Below, piece after piece: positions 1 to 9,873 of a DNA stretch of 63,177 nt. The DNA is taken from NCBI GenBank assembly GCA_902537815.1, contig CACBCS010000011.1, forward strand, positions 1-63,177, given 5' to 3'. The notes below the pieces were generated by a model. That model saw only the letters and a program-made list of their open reading frames with translations. It was not told where the DNA came from and ran no database searches. This stretch comes from an uncultured Pseudohongiella sp. (lineage in GTDB: Bacteria > Pseudomonadota > Gammaproteobacteria > Pseudomonadales > Pseudohongiellaceae). A program made the translations under genes and the position numbers. Within the stretch, counting starts at the first letter, position 1. Every line of letters begins with the position of its first letter.

Positions 1-279
1 CGCGGCACGGACGCAGCCCGCTGTGCCTTCCGGTCTAAGGCTGAGATTGTCTCCGTTGCGATCGTCAAAGCTGTACATCTCTTTTTCGACGATATCGGTT
101 ACTTCACCGATTGAGCGCTTGAACAATTGGGTCTGTTCAAGGATCGGAAAGCGGATCTCGCGGTATCCAAAGCGTTTGACTACCGCATGGAATTGCGCTT
201 CCAGAAAGTGCCATGCCGGCGACTCCTCCGGCAGGACGTCATTCATGCCTCTGATGGCTTGTATTCTAGTCTTGGACAC
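1..279 (-). CDS. hisS: Histidine--tRNA ligase, N-terminal part
   Basis: Charges tRNA-His with histidine in the cytosol. Only the first 93 codons are in the window; the gene runs off the left edge. The start is a GTG 12 bases after the ispG stop. The translation opens [19 protein letters not shown] and holds the class II motif region [14 protein letters not shown] and the [13 protein letters not shown] block typical of HisRS. The ispG-hisS order is standard in gammaproteobacteria, so the two are probably cotranscribed. Confidence 0.95.
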   Translation of the reverse strand, partial: MSKTRIQAIRGMNDVLPEESPAWHFLEAQFHAVVKRFGYREIRFPILEQTQLFKRSIGEVTDIVEKEMYSFDDRNGDNLSLRPEGTAGCVRAA

Positions 280-291
280 GGGCTGTCGGCC

Positions 292-1407
292 TTAATCGGT
301 GGCGATGACGTCAGCTTGCGCTTTTTGCTTGGTAGCGACCCTTTCACGCACCATGCTTTCAAGTTCATCGAGCAACTGATCGTTCTGTATTTTATGATGC
401 GGCTGCCCTTCCACATAGGCGAGGTTGTTTGGCGTCGCCCCGGTCAATCCGATTTCTGCCACTTTGGCCTCGCCCGGCCCGTTAACAATGCAACCGATTA
501 CCGCGACGTCGATGGGCGTAATGATGTCTTCCAGTCTGCGTTCCAGCTCGTTGACCACCCCGATGACATCGAAATTCTGTCGGGAACAACTCGGGCAGGC
601 CACCAGATTAACCCCTTTGTGCCGAAGTCCGAGACTCTTGAGAATATCGAACCCCACTTTAACTTCTTCAACAGGATCCGCGGCGAGCGAAACCCGAATT
701 GTATCGCCGATGCCTTCCATCAGCAGCGCGCCCAGACCAATAGCCGACTTCACGGTGCCCGACCTCTGTCCGCCTGCTTCTGTGATGCCCAGGTGAAAGG
801 GGTTGTCAATCTGACCGGCCAGCGCGCGGTAGGCCGCCAGGGTCATGAAGACCTCAGAAGCTTTCAGACTGATTTTGAAATTCTGAAAATTCAGCTTGTC
901 GAGAATGTCTATCTGGGTCAGTGCCGATTCGACCATGGCTTCAGCGGTCGGCTCTTTGTATTTGCGCAGCAGAGACTTGCCAAGCGAGCCTGCATTGACC
1001 CCTATGCGCAGCGGAATTCCCTTATCTTTCGCGCTGTCTATGACTGCTCTGATGCGCTCTTCGCTGCCGATGTTACCCGGATTAATCCGCAAGCAGTCCA
1101 CCCCGTTTTCCAGGACGCTCAGGGCAATTCGGTAATCAAAATGGATGTCTGCTACCAGGGGCACGTCGACCTGCGCGCGGATTTGCTTGAATGCCGCTGC
1201 AGCATCCTGACTGGGGACTGAGACCCGGACGATATCGACACCCGCTGTCTGCATGCGCCTGATCTGCGCCAGCGTGGCGTCAACGTCGGTGGTCTCCGTA
1301 TTCGTCATCGTCTGTACGGAGATAGGCGCATCACCGCCAATCGGGACATTGCCGACCATGATCTGTCTGGATTGTCGGCGAGCAGACGCTTGTGCGTGTC
1401 TCATCAT
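292..1407 (-). CDS. ispG: 4-hydroxy-3-methylbut-2-enyl diphosphate synthase
   Basis: Penultimate step of the MEP isoprenoid pathway: converts methylerythritol cyclodiphosphate to HMBPP with electrons from flavodoxin or ferredoxin. The protein has 371 residues, the usual length. The [4Fe-4S] ligands are visible as Cys271 and Cys274 (ACPSCSRQ) and Cys306, with Glu313 in [10 protein letters not shown]. It lies 2 bases after the rodZ stop and is followed closely by hisS, so it is part of the rlmN-pilW-rodZ-ispG-hisS run. The last MEP enzyme, ispH, is at the other end of the window. Confidence 0.97.
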   Translation of the reverse strand: MMRHAQASARRQSRQIMVGNVPIGGDAPISVQTMTNTETTDVDATLAQIRRMQTAGVDIVRVSVPSQDAAAAFKQIRAQVDVPLVADIHFDYRIALSVLENGVDCLRINPGNIGSEERIRAVIDSAKDKGIPLRIGVNAGSLGKSLLRKYKEPTAEAMVESALTQIDILDKLNFQNFKISLKASEVFMTLAAYRALAGQIDNPFHLGITEAGGQRSGTVKSAIGLGALLMEGIGDTIRVSLAADPVEEVKVGFDILKSLGLRHKGVNLVACPSCSRQNFDVIGVVNELERRLEDIITPIDVAVIGCIVNGPGEAKVAEIGLTGATPNNLAYVEGQPHHKIQNDQLLDELESMVRERVATKQKAQADVIATD

Positions 1408-1409
1408 GT

Positions 1410-2387
1410 TCAGAGGCCTACAGTCAGTTGTACAGAATTGTCGATACGAGGTTCTTGTGAGAGATCAATGTCATCACCGTTCAAGGACAGCCGGATCCGG
1501 GGCGCATCACCGAGGAACACATCGAACGGCGCCACGCCTTTGATTTCCAGCACGTCGCCAGCCATCCTCAGATCGCGATATCTTTCACCGTTACCACTGT
1601 CTCTGACTTCGATCCAGCTCGTTCCGCTGAAACTCAGCTTGAGCGTATCCTTGCCTTCACCTTCCACCACAGTCGCCGGCTCGGCAGACTCCAATCCGCT
1701 GGCGTCTCCTCCATCGATCTCCGCCCGATTGACCGATCCGGAAACCGCCTGGCCATCGACCGTTGCCTGCTGCGGGCTTGCCAACTGCAAAGACTGAGGG
1801 TCCCTCACCGCGGTCGCTGCACGCTGAGACGCGGAATCGCTTGCGTCCGGAGCAGCCGGCATGGCAGTTAACGGTTGCGCCGGGCCGGACGACTCTGGCG
1901 ATTCGCTGAGAGCCGGTTCTAGTGAACCTGCCGGTGTGTTGGCATCCTCACCATTCCAAGCCCACAGCCCCAGGAAAAAACTGATAAAAACCGTGGCCGA
2001 TGCAGCCACCGCCCACAGCGATTTGCCAGCGCGTCGTGGTTTTCTTCTATTTCTGCTGGTTCCCGCAATCACGGTCGGTTTGGCATGATAGAGACCTTCA
2101 TAGGCGGCCATCACCGCTGTTTCGTCAAGCGCCATAATCTCGGCATAGCGCTTGATATAGCCCTTGGCGAAAACGGCTCCCGGCAGTTTGTCATGCTCAT
2201 CATGTTCTATCGCATTCACATAATGCATCGTGATGTGGAGCGTTTCTGCAACTTCCCGCTGCGTCAGGTTTTGCTGCACCCGGGCAGCACTGAGCATCTG
2301 GCCGGGCGAAAGCGGACTGATTTCCTCAGCGGCGCCACCGGCAAGCGACTCTTCTAGGGCAGCTTCTGATGACGCTTCAGTTGGCAT
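1410..2387 (-). CDS. rodZ: RodZ-like cytoskeletal membrane protein
   Basis: Membrane anchor for MreB in cell-elongation complexes. The 325-aa protein has an N-terminal helix-turn-helix (about residues 28-95, with [12 protein letters not shown]), a basic stretch [11 protein letters not shown], one membrane span at about 122-144, a Ser/Pro/Ala-rich periplasmic linker, and a C-terminal DUF4115-type beta domain (about 245-325). This is the normal RodZ layout. The first 11 bases overlap the end of pilW, which suggests translational coupling. Confidence 0.9.
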   Translation of the reverse strand: MPTEASSEAALEESLAGGAAEEISPLSPGQMLSAARVQQNLTQREVAETLHITMHYVNAIEHDEHDKLPGAVFAKGYIKRYAEIMALDETAVMAAYEGLYHAKPTVIAGTSRNRRKPRRAGKSLWAVAASATVFISFFLGLWAWNGEDANTPAGSLEPALSESPESSGPAQPLTAMPAAPDASDSASQRAATAVRDPQSLQLASPQQATVDGQAVSGSVNRAEIDGGDASGLESAEPATVVEGEGKDTLKLSFSGTSWIEVRDSGNGERYRDLRMAGDVLEIKGVAPFDVFLGDAPRIRLSLNGDDIDLSQEPRIDNSVQLTVGL

Positions 2388-3189
2388 CGGTCATTCTCTG
2401 CTGTGGCTCCGCGTATTCTGGAGAATCCTGATAGAGGGTTATGGGTATACGGGTAAAGTCATCAACCAGTTTCTGATTGTTGAATCGGCTTTCAATAGTG
2501 ATACCCGCAAGCAAAGCCCTCGGGGTATGCGGCAGGCTGTAGAATTCGGTGGTCGTCAGATACTGTCGAAACGCCTGCCGCGCCCCCGGCCAGTCAACAC
2601 GCTGATAGCGCAACAGGGCAAGTTCGATTGATGAGATGTTCAGATTGCTGTTCAACTGCAGGGCGCGCGTAAAAGCGACTTCAGCTTCTTCCAGGCGATT
2701 GAGACTCACCGCGCTGCGATCAAGATTTCCAAACGTCACGGCCCGGCCTTCGTACATAGCATCCTGCGTAACGGTCAACAACTCGTCAAAGGCGTTCTCA
2801 TAATTTCTTGAGGAAAACAGCAGGGCAGCGTAATTATTCCGAGCCCTCGCATTGTCTTGATCGAGACGCACCGCCCACGGGAAATTTTCGATCGCTAGTT
2901 CCAGATCGCCTTCACGCTGGGAGATCAGCGCCAGAATGTTGTAAGCCTCGGAATTTCGGCTGTCTATCTCCAGCGCATTGTTCAGATGACGACGCGCATT
3001 GGGCATGTCATCGGCATTGAAGTAAGCCACGGCCAGCTGTACATAATTCTCCAGGGATTCTTCATCCGAAGGCTCCACGCTGAATCCGCCTGTTGTGGTC
3101 GTCACACAGGCATTCATCACCACGAGGACAGACGCCCAGAAAAAGTATCTGGCAAACCGAAGGAAATGATAGACGACAGCGCGGAACAT
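2377..3189 (-). CDS. pilW: PilW/PilF-type TPR lipoprotein
   Basis: Type IV pilus biogenesis pilotin, which helps the PilQ secretin assemble in the outer membrane. The 270-aa protein starts with a hydrophobic signal ending in VVMNAC, a weak lipobox, and is then mostly tetratricopeptide repeats (ENYVQLAVAYFNADD, AYNILALISQREGD, ARNNYAALLF). Its place between rlmN and rodZ is the conserved one for this gene in Pseudomonas and relatives. The overlap with rodZ and the 3-base gap to rlmN indicate one operon. Confidence 0.88.
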   Translation of the reverse strand: MFRAVVYHFLRFARYFFWASVLVVMNACVTTTTGGFSVEPSDEESLENYVQLAVAYFNADDMPNARRHLNNALEIDSRNSEAYNILALISQREGDLELAIENFPWAVRLDQDNARARNNYAALLFSSRNYENAFDELLTVTQDAMYEGRAVTFGNLDRSAVSLNRLEEAEVAFTRALQLNSNLNISSIELALLRYQRVDWPGARQAFRQYLTTTEFYSLPHTPRALLAGITIESRFNNQKLVDDFTRIPITLYQDSPEYAEPQQRMTDAN

Positions 3190-3192
3190 GAC

Positions 3193-4392
3193 TTATGACC
3201 CCAGCACAAGTTGGTCGGACGCTGTAGCCTTGCCGGTGCTGGCCAGAATCCGGGCGCGCTCAACGCGACTCTGACCGGAATGCTCAGACGCTTCATTCTG
3301 CCTGACTTCAGCACGGCGGGCGTGGCGCTCCTGACGACGGGTCTGATCTTCGACATCTCCGACCAACTGACCACAGGCCGCGCCAATGTCATCAGCCCGG
3401 GTGGTGCGGACAGTTACCGTAAAACCGGCATGCTGAAGTATCTCGCGAAAATTGCTGATCACTGAATCACTGGGACGTCTGTAGTCGCTCAGAGCAAACG
3501 GGTTGAACGGAATCAGATTGATCTTGCAAGGCAGTGTTTTCAATAATTCCGCGAGCTCTCTGGCATGCTGGCGATGATCATTTACACCCTTTATGACCGT
3601 GTATTCAATCACCGGAACGCGTTTGTCCTGAAGGCTCGCCATATACTCTTTCACCGCATCGATCAGTTCGGCGATCGGGTATTTTTTGTTGATTGGCATG
3701 ATGCTGCTGCGCAATGCATCATTGGGCGCGTGCAGGGAAACGGCGAGAGACGCATCGGTGTACTTTTTCATTCGCCGTATGGCTGGCACTACTCCTGAAG
3801 TACTGATGGTGACCTTTCGCTTGGAAAGCCCGTAGGCCCAATCGTCCATCATGAGACTGACCGCGTCCATCACCGACTCGAAGTTCAAAAGCGGCTCTCC
3901 CATACCCATCATGACAACGTTGGAGATCCGACGCTTCGCCGCGGCATCGAAGCCGTCAAGCTGTTGCCGCGCCAGCCACACCTGCCCGATGATCTCGGCA
4001 ACGGTCAGGTTGCTGTTAAATCCCTGCTTACCTGTCGCACAAAAGCTGCAGTCAAGGGAGCAACCCGCCTGGGAGGAAACGCACAGCGTTCCTCTGCTGC
4101 CCTCCGGTATGAACACCATTTCGACATGCGAGCCAGAAGCCACTTCAATGATCCATTTGTGGCTGCCGTCCTCTGAGGGATAATCAGCCACAATTTTCGG
4201 TGCTCTGATCTCAACCAGTTGCTCTAGTTTGCCGCGCAGAACCTTTGAGATATCCGTCATCCCATTGAGATCAAGCACCCCACGCTGATGGATCCACTGC
4301 ATAACCTGCTGAGCGCGAAAGGGCTTCTCCTCCAGCTCGGAGAACAGCGCTTTCATCTTCTCTCGACTTAAGCCGAGCAGGTTAGGTTTCAT
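3193..4392 (-). CDS. rlmN: 23S rRNA/tRNA adenine-C2 methyltransferase
   Basis: Radical-SAM enzyme that methylates C2 of A2503 in 23S rRNA and A37 in some tRNAs. The cluster motif is CSLDCSFCATG (Cys111, Cys115, Cys118). The two mechanistic cysteines are present: Cys104 seven residues before the cluster, and Cys340 in DDIGAACGQ. The 399-aa length includes an Arg/Glu/Ser-rich tail of about 50 residues after the catalytic domain, longer and more polar than I would expect; it is probably disordered. Confidence 0.95.
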   Translation of the reverse strand: MKPNLLGLSREKMKALFSELEEKPFRAQQVMQWIHQRGVLDLNGMTDISKVLRGKLEQLVEIRAPKIVADYPSEDGSHKWIIEVASGSHVEMVFIPEGSRGTLCVSSQAGCSLDCSFCATGKQGFNSNLTVAEIIGQVWLARQQLDGFDAAAKRRISNVVMMGMGEPLLNFESVMDAVSLMMDDWAYGLSKRKVTISTSGVVPAIRRMKKYTDASLAVSLHAPNDALRSSIMPINKKYPIAELIDAVKEYMASLQDKRVPVIEYTVIKGVNDHRQHARELAELLKTLPCKINLIPFNPFALSDYRRPSDSVISNFREILQHAGFTVTVRTTRADDIGAACGQLVGDVEDQTRRQERHARRAEVRQNEASEHSGQSRVERARILASTGKATASDQLVLGS

Positions 4393-4428
4393 GATTGCTC
4401 CCTGATAGCCCCCAGGTTTCCCGGACGC

Positions 4429-4857
4429 TTAGCTGCGCGGGCAGATTTCGTCTTGCGTAAAGAAATAGCTTACTTCCCGCTCCGCAGAAATGGTGGAATC
4501 GGAGCCATGCACCGCATTGGCATCAATAGACTGAGCAAAGTCGGACCGAATCGTACCGGGTGCTGCCTCGGCGGGATTGGTGGCGCCCATTAGTTCACGG
4601 TTAAGCAGAACAGCGTTCTCGCCTTCGAGCACCTGAACCACAACGGGGCCTGAAGTCATAAACTCGATCAGGTCGCTGTAGAAGCCCTTACCCTGATGCT
4701 CAGCATAAAAGCCACCAGCGGTCTCATCAGTCAGCTGCATCATTTTAGATGCCACAATTTTGAGCCCCGCCTGTTCAAAGCGGGTATAGATCTCGCCAAT
4801 CACGTTCTTGGCAACAGCATCAGGCTTGATTATGGAAAGGGTTCGTTCGATCGCCAT
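4429..4857 (-). CDS. ndk: Nucleoside diphosphate kinase
   Basis: Transfers the gamma phosphate between nucleoside di- and triphosphates through a phosphohistidine. The chosen start gives [18 protein letters not shown], 142 aa, with a GGAG Shine-Dalgarno 6 bases upstream; an upstream in-frame ATG would add 23 non-conserved residues. The catalytic His117 sits in NAVHGSDS. In most gammaproteobacteria ndk follows iscX or fdx at the end of the isc operon. Here it follows iscS across a 166-base gap that contains no gene. Confidence 0.97.
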   Translation of the reverse strand: MAIERTLSIIKPDAVAKNVIGEIYTRFEQAGLKIVASKMMQLTDETAGGFYAEHQGKGFYSDLIEFMTSGPVVVQVLEGENAVLLNRELMGATNPAEAAPGTIRSDFAQSIDANAVHGSDSTISAEREVSYFFTQDEICPRS

Positions 4858-5023
4858 GGTTACTCCAATCGGTTCGGTCGTCGCAAAAGATCGCGCATTA
4901 TACGCGGAATTTCTGCGATTTTGCACGATTTTGGCGCAGTAATCTCAGCGAAAAAAGCGTAGCAATTCAGGCGATTAGCACAGAGCCTGTGAGCGCTGTC
5001 GCAGCAGGCCTGCCGGGAGCGGT

Positions 5024-6211
5024 TTATCCGATCGCAGAATCACGGGACAGCCATTGCGCGGAGCCCTCCCGCAGCTTTGCCACCGCCTTCTCAATGACTG
5101 CCACCGCATAGTCAATCTCCTCTTCTGTGCTGAAGCGTCCGACCGTGATTCGCACCGAACTGTGCGCAAGTTCATCTGACAAGCCGAGAGCACGCAAGAC
5201 GTAGGACGGCTCGAGACTGGCGGAAGTACAGGCAGATCCCGATGAAATCTCCAGATCTCTCAGAGCCAGCATCAGTGATTCACCCTCGACATAGCCGAAG
5301 CTGACGTTGAGATTACCGGGCACGCGCTGCTCCAGATCGCCGTTGACGCTCATCGCCGGGATCGCTTTCAGACCATTCAGCAGTCGATTGCGCAGGGCAA
5401 GAATCCGCGCATTCTCGGCAGCCATCTCGTTCATAGCCAGTGCAAATGCTTCTCCCATTCCGACAATCTGATGCGTTGGCAACGTGCCCGAACGCATGCC
5501 CTGCTCGTGCCCGCCTCCGTGCACCTGCGGTTCAATTCTGACTTTTGGCTGGCGTCGCACGTACAGGGCGCCAATACCTTTTGGCCCGTAGATTTTGTGG
5601 GCCGTCAGCGACATCAGATCGACCTGCATCTGTGACAAATCAATCGCAATTTTCCCTGCACTCTGGGCCGCATCAACATGAAGCAAGACCTCATGCTGTC
5701 GAGTAACTTCGCCTATTGCCCGGATGTCGTTGACCACGCCAATTTCATTGTTCACATGCATGAGAGACACCAGCGTCGTGTCCGGGCGGATCGCAGCGGC
5801 GACCTGCCCGGGGGTAATCATTCCCCGGGAGTCGGGGGTCAGATAGGTCACTGAGAAACCTTCCTGCTCAAGCTGCTTACAGCTGTCCAGCACGGCTTTG
5901 TGCTCTATCACCGAGGTAACCAGATGCCGGCCCTTATCCTGGTAAAACTTCGCCGCACCCTTGATCGCGAGATTATCCGATTCCGTCGCGCCAGAGGTCC
6001 AAACGATTTCTCTGGGGTCACAGTGAATCAAGTCAGCCACCTGACGACGAGCCGTCTCTACTGCCTCTTCGGCTTTCCAGCCAGACATATGCGACCGCGA
6101 AGCCGGGTTACCAAAATTTCCGTCCAGAGTAAGACACTCCATCATCTTAGCGGCCACTCTGGAATCAACCGGATTGGTAGAGGAATAATCTAGATAAATA
6201 GGAAGCTGCAT
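5024..6211 (-). CDS. iscS: Cysteine desulfurase IscS, altered C-terminus
   Basis: PLP enzyme that takes sulfur from cysteine for Fe-S clusters, thio-tRNA and other acceptors. The 395-aa protein aligns without gaps to the E. coli enzyme through the active site: His104, PLP lysine Lys206 ([10 protein letters not shown]) and persulfide Cys328 ([13 protein letters not shown]). After about residue 383 it diverges and stops, lacking the conserved end DLNSIEWAHH. In E. coli the C-terminal region contributes to docking of the scaffold IscU. No iscU follows it here. It lies 21 bases after iscR and is very likely cotranscribed with it. Confidence 0.95.
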   Translation of the reverse strand: MQLPIYLDYSSTNPVDSRVAAKMMECLTLDGNFGNPASRSHMSGWKAEEAVETARRQVADLIHCDPREIVWTSGATESDNLAIKGAAKFYQDKGRHLVTSVIEHKAVLDSCKQLEQEGFSVTYLTPDSRGMITPGQVAAAIRPDTTLVSLMHVNNEIGVVNDIRAIGEVTRQHEVLLHVDAAQSAGKIAIDLSQMQVDLMSLTAHKIYGPKGIGALYVRRQPKVRIEPQVHGGGHEQGMRSGTLPTHQIVGMGEAFALAMNEMAAENARILALRNRLLNGLKAIPAMSVNGDLEQRVPGNLNVSFGYVEGESLMLALRDLEISSGSACTSASLEPSYVLRALGLSDELAHSSVRITVGRFSTEEEIDYAVAVIEKAVAKLREGSAQWLSRDSAIG

Positions 6212-6232
6212 CGGAACCCAATTCTCCTGACT

Positions 6233-6745
6233 TCAAAGGGCTGTTGCCGGAATCTGTGAATCGACCAGAACGTAGTCATCGCTGCTGGTCGATGAACTCA
6301 GCCGGTTCTGCTTCTTATCCTGGCTGCGGGCAATTTGCCTGACTTCATTTTTTGTCACCAGATCAGCCAGGCTGACGCCCTGCAAAAAATCGTGAATCTG
6401 CTCACTCAGATCCTCCCACAGGTGATGCGTCAGACAGGTCTCCCCGCCCTGACAATTACCGGCACCCTGACATTTGGTCGTGTCGACCGACTCATTGACG
6501 GCGTTGATGATGTTAGAAATTTTGATGTGCTCAGGCGTTCCGTGGAGCTCATAACCTCCCCCCGGCCCGCGCACACTTTTCACCAGACTGCCTTTACGCA
6601 GGCGCGCAAAAAGCTGCTCTAAATAGGACAGCGAGATACTCTGGCGCAGGGAAATATCTGCAAGACTGATCGGCCCCTGCTCACGATGAATGGCCAGATC
6701 AAGCATGGCGGTGACCGCATAACGGCCTTTAGTGGTGAGACGCAT
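6233..6745 (-). CDS. iscR: Rrf2-family Fe-S regulator IscR
   Basis: Fe-S cluster-sensing transcription factor that represses its own operon when loaded. The 170-aa protein has the winged helix-turn-helix (residues 1-75, [18 protein letters not shown]) and all cluster ligands at the E. coli positions: Cys92, Cys98, Cys104 and His107 ([18 protein letters not shown]). The C-terminal tail (about 140-170) is Ser/Asp-rich and variable. The operon downstream is reduced to iscS. cysE or suhB, often found upstream, are not there. Confidence 0.96.
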   Translation of the reverse strand: MRLTTKGRYAVTAMLDLAIHREQGPISLADISLRQSISLSYLEQLFARLRKGSLVKSVRGPGGGYELHGTPEHIKISNIINAVNESVDTTKCQGAGNCQGGETCLTHHLWEDLSEQIHDFLQGVSLADLVTKNEVRQIARSQDKKQNRLSSSTSSDDYVLVDSQIPATAL

Positions 6746-6777
6746 GAATCTCCTGCCGCGATTAGTACCAAACCTCT

Positions 6778-6812
6778 AGTATTCAATCACCAACCAAAAC
6801 AGTCAACTATTT
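6778..6812 (-). promoter_or_regulatory. iscR promoter with possible IscR half-site
   Basis: On the minus strand a -35 box TTGACT (6801-6806) and a -10 box AATACT (6778-6783) are 17 bases apart. The -35 lies inside ATAGTTGACT, which matches one half of the known type 1 IscR site (ATASYYGACT). The second half-site is poor. Overlap of operator and promoter would fit autoregulation. Confidence 0.5.
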
Positions 6813-7265
6813 GCGCCGCCCAGCGCGGGTCGCGGCAAGCCGTGCCCGCCTCGCCAAAGCGAATGGCAGCGCGGCCCGGATACCTCCCACCCTCAACAGT
6901 CGGTGTGCGGAACCTTCGACAGGGAAGACCCCCTGCGATTTTTGACAGCGGTCAGACCGTGATACGGCAGACCAATCCAGCTCTGCATGAAAGAGCGTAG
7001 TAAGGACATCCCGCCTTGTTGATCCTACTGCAGCAAAGACCGGCTCATTTCGGCGACAGTGAGCTGGATCGCTGTTGAACGCTCACTCTATACGAAGCAC
7101 CCGAACACATCGATGGGCGGATGGCACTATACGCGAAGCCTTTAGCTGTGCGATTCGGCACCCGAGTACAGCGACAGTCTTTTCGGCAGCTTGACCCATC
7201 TCTTCTCGATCAGTCTTCGGTGTTAATCGCTGAAAAACGACGAAGAATCCGTTTTGAGACCTGAA
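6813..7265. other. Intergenic region between iscR and the PHP gene
   Basis: About 450 bases between divergent genes. I found no supported reading frame, RNA or remnant of the cysE/suhB genes that often precede iscR. It must hold the promoter of the downstream PHP gene, but no clear -10/-35 pair stands out. Confidence 0.5.
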
Positions 7266-8099
7266 ATGAAAGCCGACCTCCACTGCCACAGCTATTTTTC
7301 TGACGGCCAGCACCCGCCGCAATTCCTAATGGACCGTGCCGTTGCTAACCATGTGACCCATCTAGCCATTACTGATCACGACTGTTTACTGAACTGTTCA
7401 GAATTGAAGATCCCGCCCGGCCTGACCCTGGTTCCGGGGCTGGAAATCTCCGCAGGCTGGCGCGGCATGGAAATTCATATCGTCGGCCTCGGCATCGACG
7501 CCGATTCGACACCTCTGAACGATTATGTTTGCCGGCAACAACAACTTCGCCGCGACCGCATCGTCGCCATGGATAAAAAACTCAGTGGGCAAAACATTTC
7601 TGGCCTACTTGAGTACCTGCAATCTAAACCCTGTATTTCCTGGACCCGCAGCCATGTCGCTGAATTTCTGGTGGCTGAAGGTCATGCCAAAGATATGCAG
7701 AGAGCATTCAAGAGGTTCCTGCGTCCGGGCGGATCCGCATTTGTCGCGGCTCAGTGGCCTGAAATGGATGAAGCTATTGCCGCGATACAGCAAGACTCAG
7801 GGATCGCGGTGCTTGCGCACCCCGGCCGCTACGGGCTCACCCGGTCGAAGCTCGGCAGACTCATGGACGACTTTCAGCACAGCGCTGGAGATGCCGCCGA
7901 AGTCTCTTATGGCAGCATCAATCCGGTTCAGCAGAGCACCCTGACGACGATGGTTCAGGAGCGGGGCCTGTATGCTTCAGCGGGTTCAGACTTTCATTCG
8001 GCAGATCGGCAGTGGACCGACATTGGCAAATTCCCGGGGCTCGGGTCAGCGGCTACAAAAAATGCCATCTGGGCTCACCCAAGATGGCATTTCGACTGA
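7266..8099 (+). CDS. PHP-domain phosphoesterase (RNase AM/TrpH-like)
   Basis: Related to E. coli YciV (RNase AM), a metal-dependent 5'-3' exonuclease. The ATG start gives MKADLHCHSYFSDG; a TTG 12 bases upstream is less likely. The 277-aa protein has the PHP motifs in order: HCHSYFSDG, ITDHDC, GLEIS, HIVGLG, VLAHPGRYG and SAGSDFHS, which carry the His/Asp metal ligands. It stands alone, divergent from iscR and convergent with the zinc-ribbon gene. Confidence 0.85.
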   Translation: MKADLHCHSYFSDGQHPPQFLMDRAVANHVTHLAITDHDCLLNCSELKIPPGLTLVPGLEISAGWRGMEIHIVGLGIDADSTPLNDYVCRQQQLRRDRIVAMDKKLSGQNISGLLEYLQSKPCISWTRSHVAEFLVAEGHAKDMQRAFKRFLRPGGSAFVAAQWPEMDEAIAAIQQDSGIAVLAHPGRYGLTRSKLGRLMDDFQHSAGDAAEVSYGSINPVQQSTLTTMVQERGLYASAGSDFHSADRQWTDIGKFPGLGSAATKNAIWAHPRWHFD

Positions 8100-8142
8100 C
8101 GCTGCGAGTCGCGCAGCACGGCAGGCTGCGACTCTCACATCC

Positions 8143-8532
8143 TTACTTGCCCCGCTTAAGCGAAGCTACCGCATCGCGGAAGATATCCAACAGGGTTTCG
8201 TATTTGTAATCGGTAAATTCCCCTGCGTCCATAAACATTCCGTGCTCTTCGCAGGCTTCGTATTCAAGATGCTTTTGCTTGGGGTCATTGAGTTTTTTCA
8301 TGGTTTTCCCGCAGCGCGGGCACTGGATATCCCGGACAGTATTGTAGGATTTGCCCACTTCCGGGTCACCGCTGTCGGCGAACTCGGTCATCCAGTCACC
8401 TTTCAGCTGTTCCGCCTCACCATTGTCGAACCACAAACCGCTACAGCTCTCGCATTTGTCGATCACAACCTGACCATGCAGGGTTTCAATCTTGAGTTCT
8501 TGCATCGCGGAATTGCACTTCGGGCAGTCCAT
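8143..8532 (-). CDS. Double zinc-ribbon (zf-TFIIB-like) protein
   Basis: Small 129-aa cytosolic protein with two zinc-ribbon units. The first has CPKCNSAM and CESCSGLWFDNGEAEQL, the signature of the zf-TFIIB family; the second has CPRCGKTM paired with CEEHGMFMDAGE. The start has a GGAG ribosome site. The role of this family is unknown. It has no operon partners: the PHP gene converges on it and the next gene on its strand is over 250 bases upstream. Confidence 0.8.
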   Translation of the reverse strand: MDCPKCNSAMQELKIETLHGQVVIDKCESCSGLWFDNGEAEQLKGDWMTEFADSGDPEVGKSYNTVRDIQCPRCGKTMKKLNDPKQKHLEYEACEEHGMFMDAGEFTDYKYETLLDIFRDAVASLKRGK

Positions 8533-8785
8533 TTTTGTTCTCCTAGAAAGCCGCGTTCATTGTTCTTTATCTTACCCAAGCGGGAGAGATCACCCGTCCG
8601 ACCAGCGTCATTCGTGGCGGTGGTCAATAACGACAATGCTATAAGACTTGCAAGCGCAAAACCAAGCCGATTTCACGCGCTCCGTGCAGACCGAATGATT
8701 TGTCACCATTTCACCCAAAATCACCCAAAATGACCCACCGGGGCACACGGCAGGAAACAGATTTCACTCCGTATGCAAGCAATTT

Positions 8786-9868
8786 CTAGTAACTGTAACT
8801 CACAGAACCTGACCGCAGTTGAGGCCAATCGATCTCCCCTTCGACACACCGGGACAGATCTGACCGGAACACGATGTGCACCTTGTCAGTTCGGCGTGCG
8901 CCGGTCGGTTCGTCACCGAGTCCTTTCAGGACAAAGGACAGAGATTCGTCGGCCGGGATTCGCTCAAGCGTTTCACCGTAGGCGCAAAGGCCTGCATACA
9001 GCTCTTCTTCAAGGCTTGTTATATCTCGCTGCCACTGATCGGCAAATTCAGTTTCAGCTTGCGCTGCTCTCTCTTTCAGTTCTGATGCGAGGGTCAGCGC
9101 TTCTTCCCTGATGGGGCTCAGCTGCTGCATCAGTGCTTCCAGTCTGGCAGCGAGCGCCTCCTGCGCTTCATCAGAGGAGCCGGCACCCGAGCTCACGCTT
9201 GAGCTGTTGCGCAGTTCTGCCTCAAGAAGCCGCAACTCGTCAACGCGCTCACCGACCCGCCCACGCAGGCTTTCAATTTCAGCGAACAAGGCATTGTAGG
9301 TCGCCTCATCGACGCTCCCCAGTGCCCGCAAAGCCCGCATCGAATGGGTCGCCTGCTGCACAGCTGTGTTCACCAGCAGAGAGAAATCGATGTTCGCGAT
9401 CTGATCCCTAAGCAACTGATATCGGTCATCCGGGATGGTCCTCTCAGCGGCCAGAGACGGGCTCTCGAGAGAGACTGTCGGCATGGACCGGCGCATGGCG
9501 AGAAAGGGATTCTCCTGCAGCTGCAATGCCTGCATTGCTGAACTCAGAGAAGCGAGTCCCATCCGGTTACGTCGATTGGCTAACGGTGACCTCACCTCGA
9601 ATACGACCCCCTGATTCACCAGATAGGTACTGGAAATCCCACCGCGGCTGCGACCAAACAGACCACCAGAGTCGTTCAGTTTCAGCGCCTCAGACAGTAT
9701 TCCTGAAAAAATCGTAAGATCGTCATGCATCTCCTGCAGAGAAGGTCCCTGCGCATACCCGTTGCTTGCTGCCATGCAGGCGCAACAAATCCATAGCGTC
9801 CAGCAACCAGCATGACCGGGACGGCGGAAAGTCAGTGATAATCCGAGAATGCTCATCTCAGTCGACAC
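8786..9868 (-). CDS. Secreted coiled-coil protein in ECF-sigma operon
   Basis: I do not recognise this 360-aa protein. It begins with a hydrophobic segment with an AYAQG-like cleavage site near residue 40, so it is probably exported. The middle (about 195-290) is rich in Glu, Leu, Ala and Arg with heptad-like spacing (ESLRGRVGERVDELRLLEAEL), suggesting a coiled coil. It contains SRGGISSTYLVNQGVVFEV near residue 75. The GTG start lies 5 bases after the anti-sigma stop, so it is the third gene of the sigma operon and may be the effector or a sensor of envelope state. Confidence 0.7.
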   Translation of the reverse strand: MSTEMSILGLSLTFRRPGHAGCWTLWICCACMAASNGYAQGPSLQEMHDDLTIFSGILSEALKLNDSGGLFGRSRGGISSTYLVNQGVVFEVRSPLANRRNRMGLASLSSAMQALQLQENPFLAMRRSMPTVSLESPSLAAERTIPDDRYQLLRDQIANIDFSLLVNTAVQQATHSMRALRALGSVDEATYNALFAEIESLRGRVGERVDELRLLEAELRNSSSVSSGAGSSDEAQEALAARLEALMQQLSPIREEALTLASELKERAAQAETEFADQWQRDITSLEEELYAGLCAYGETLERIPADESLSFVLKGLGDEPTGARRTDKVHIVFRSDLSRCVEGEIDWPQLRSGSVSYSY

Positions 9869-9873
9869 TCGTT

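Noticed and set aside
127-1221. Long plus-strand frame opposite ispG
   Set aside because: Shadow of the ispG coding strand; ispG has all its catalytic residues and this frame has no family pattern.
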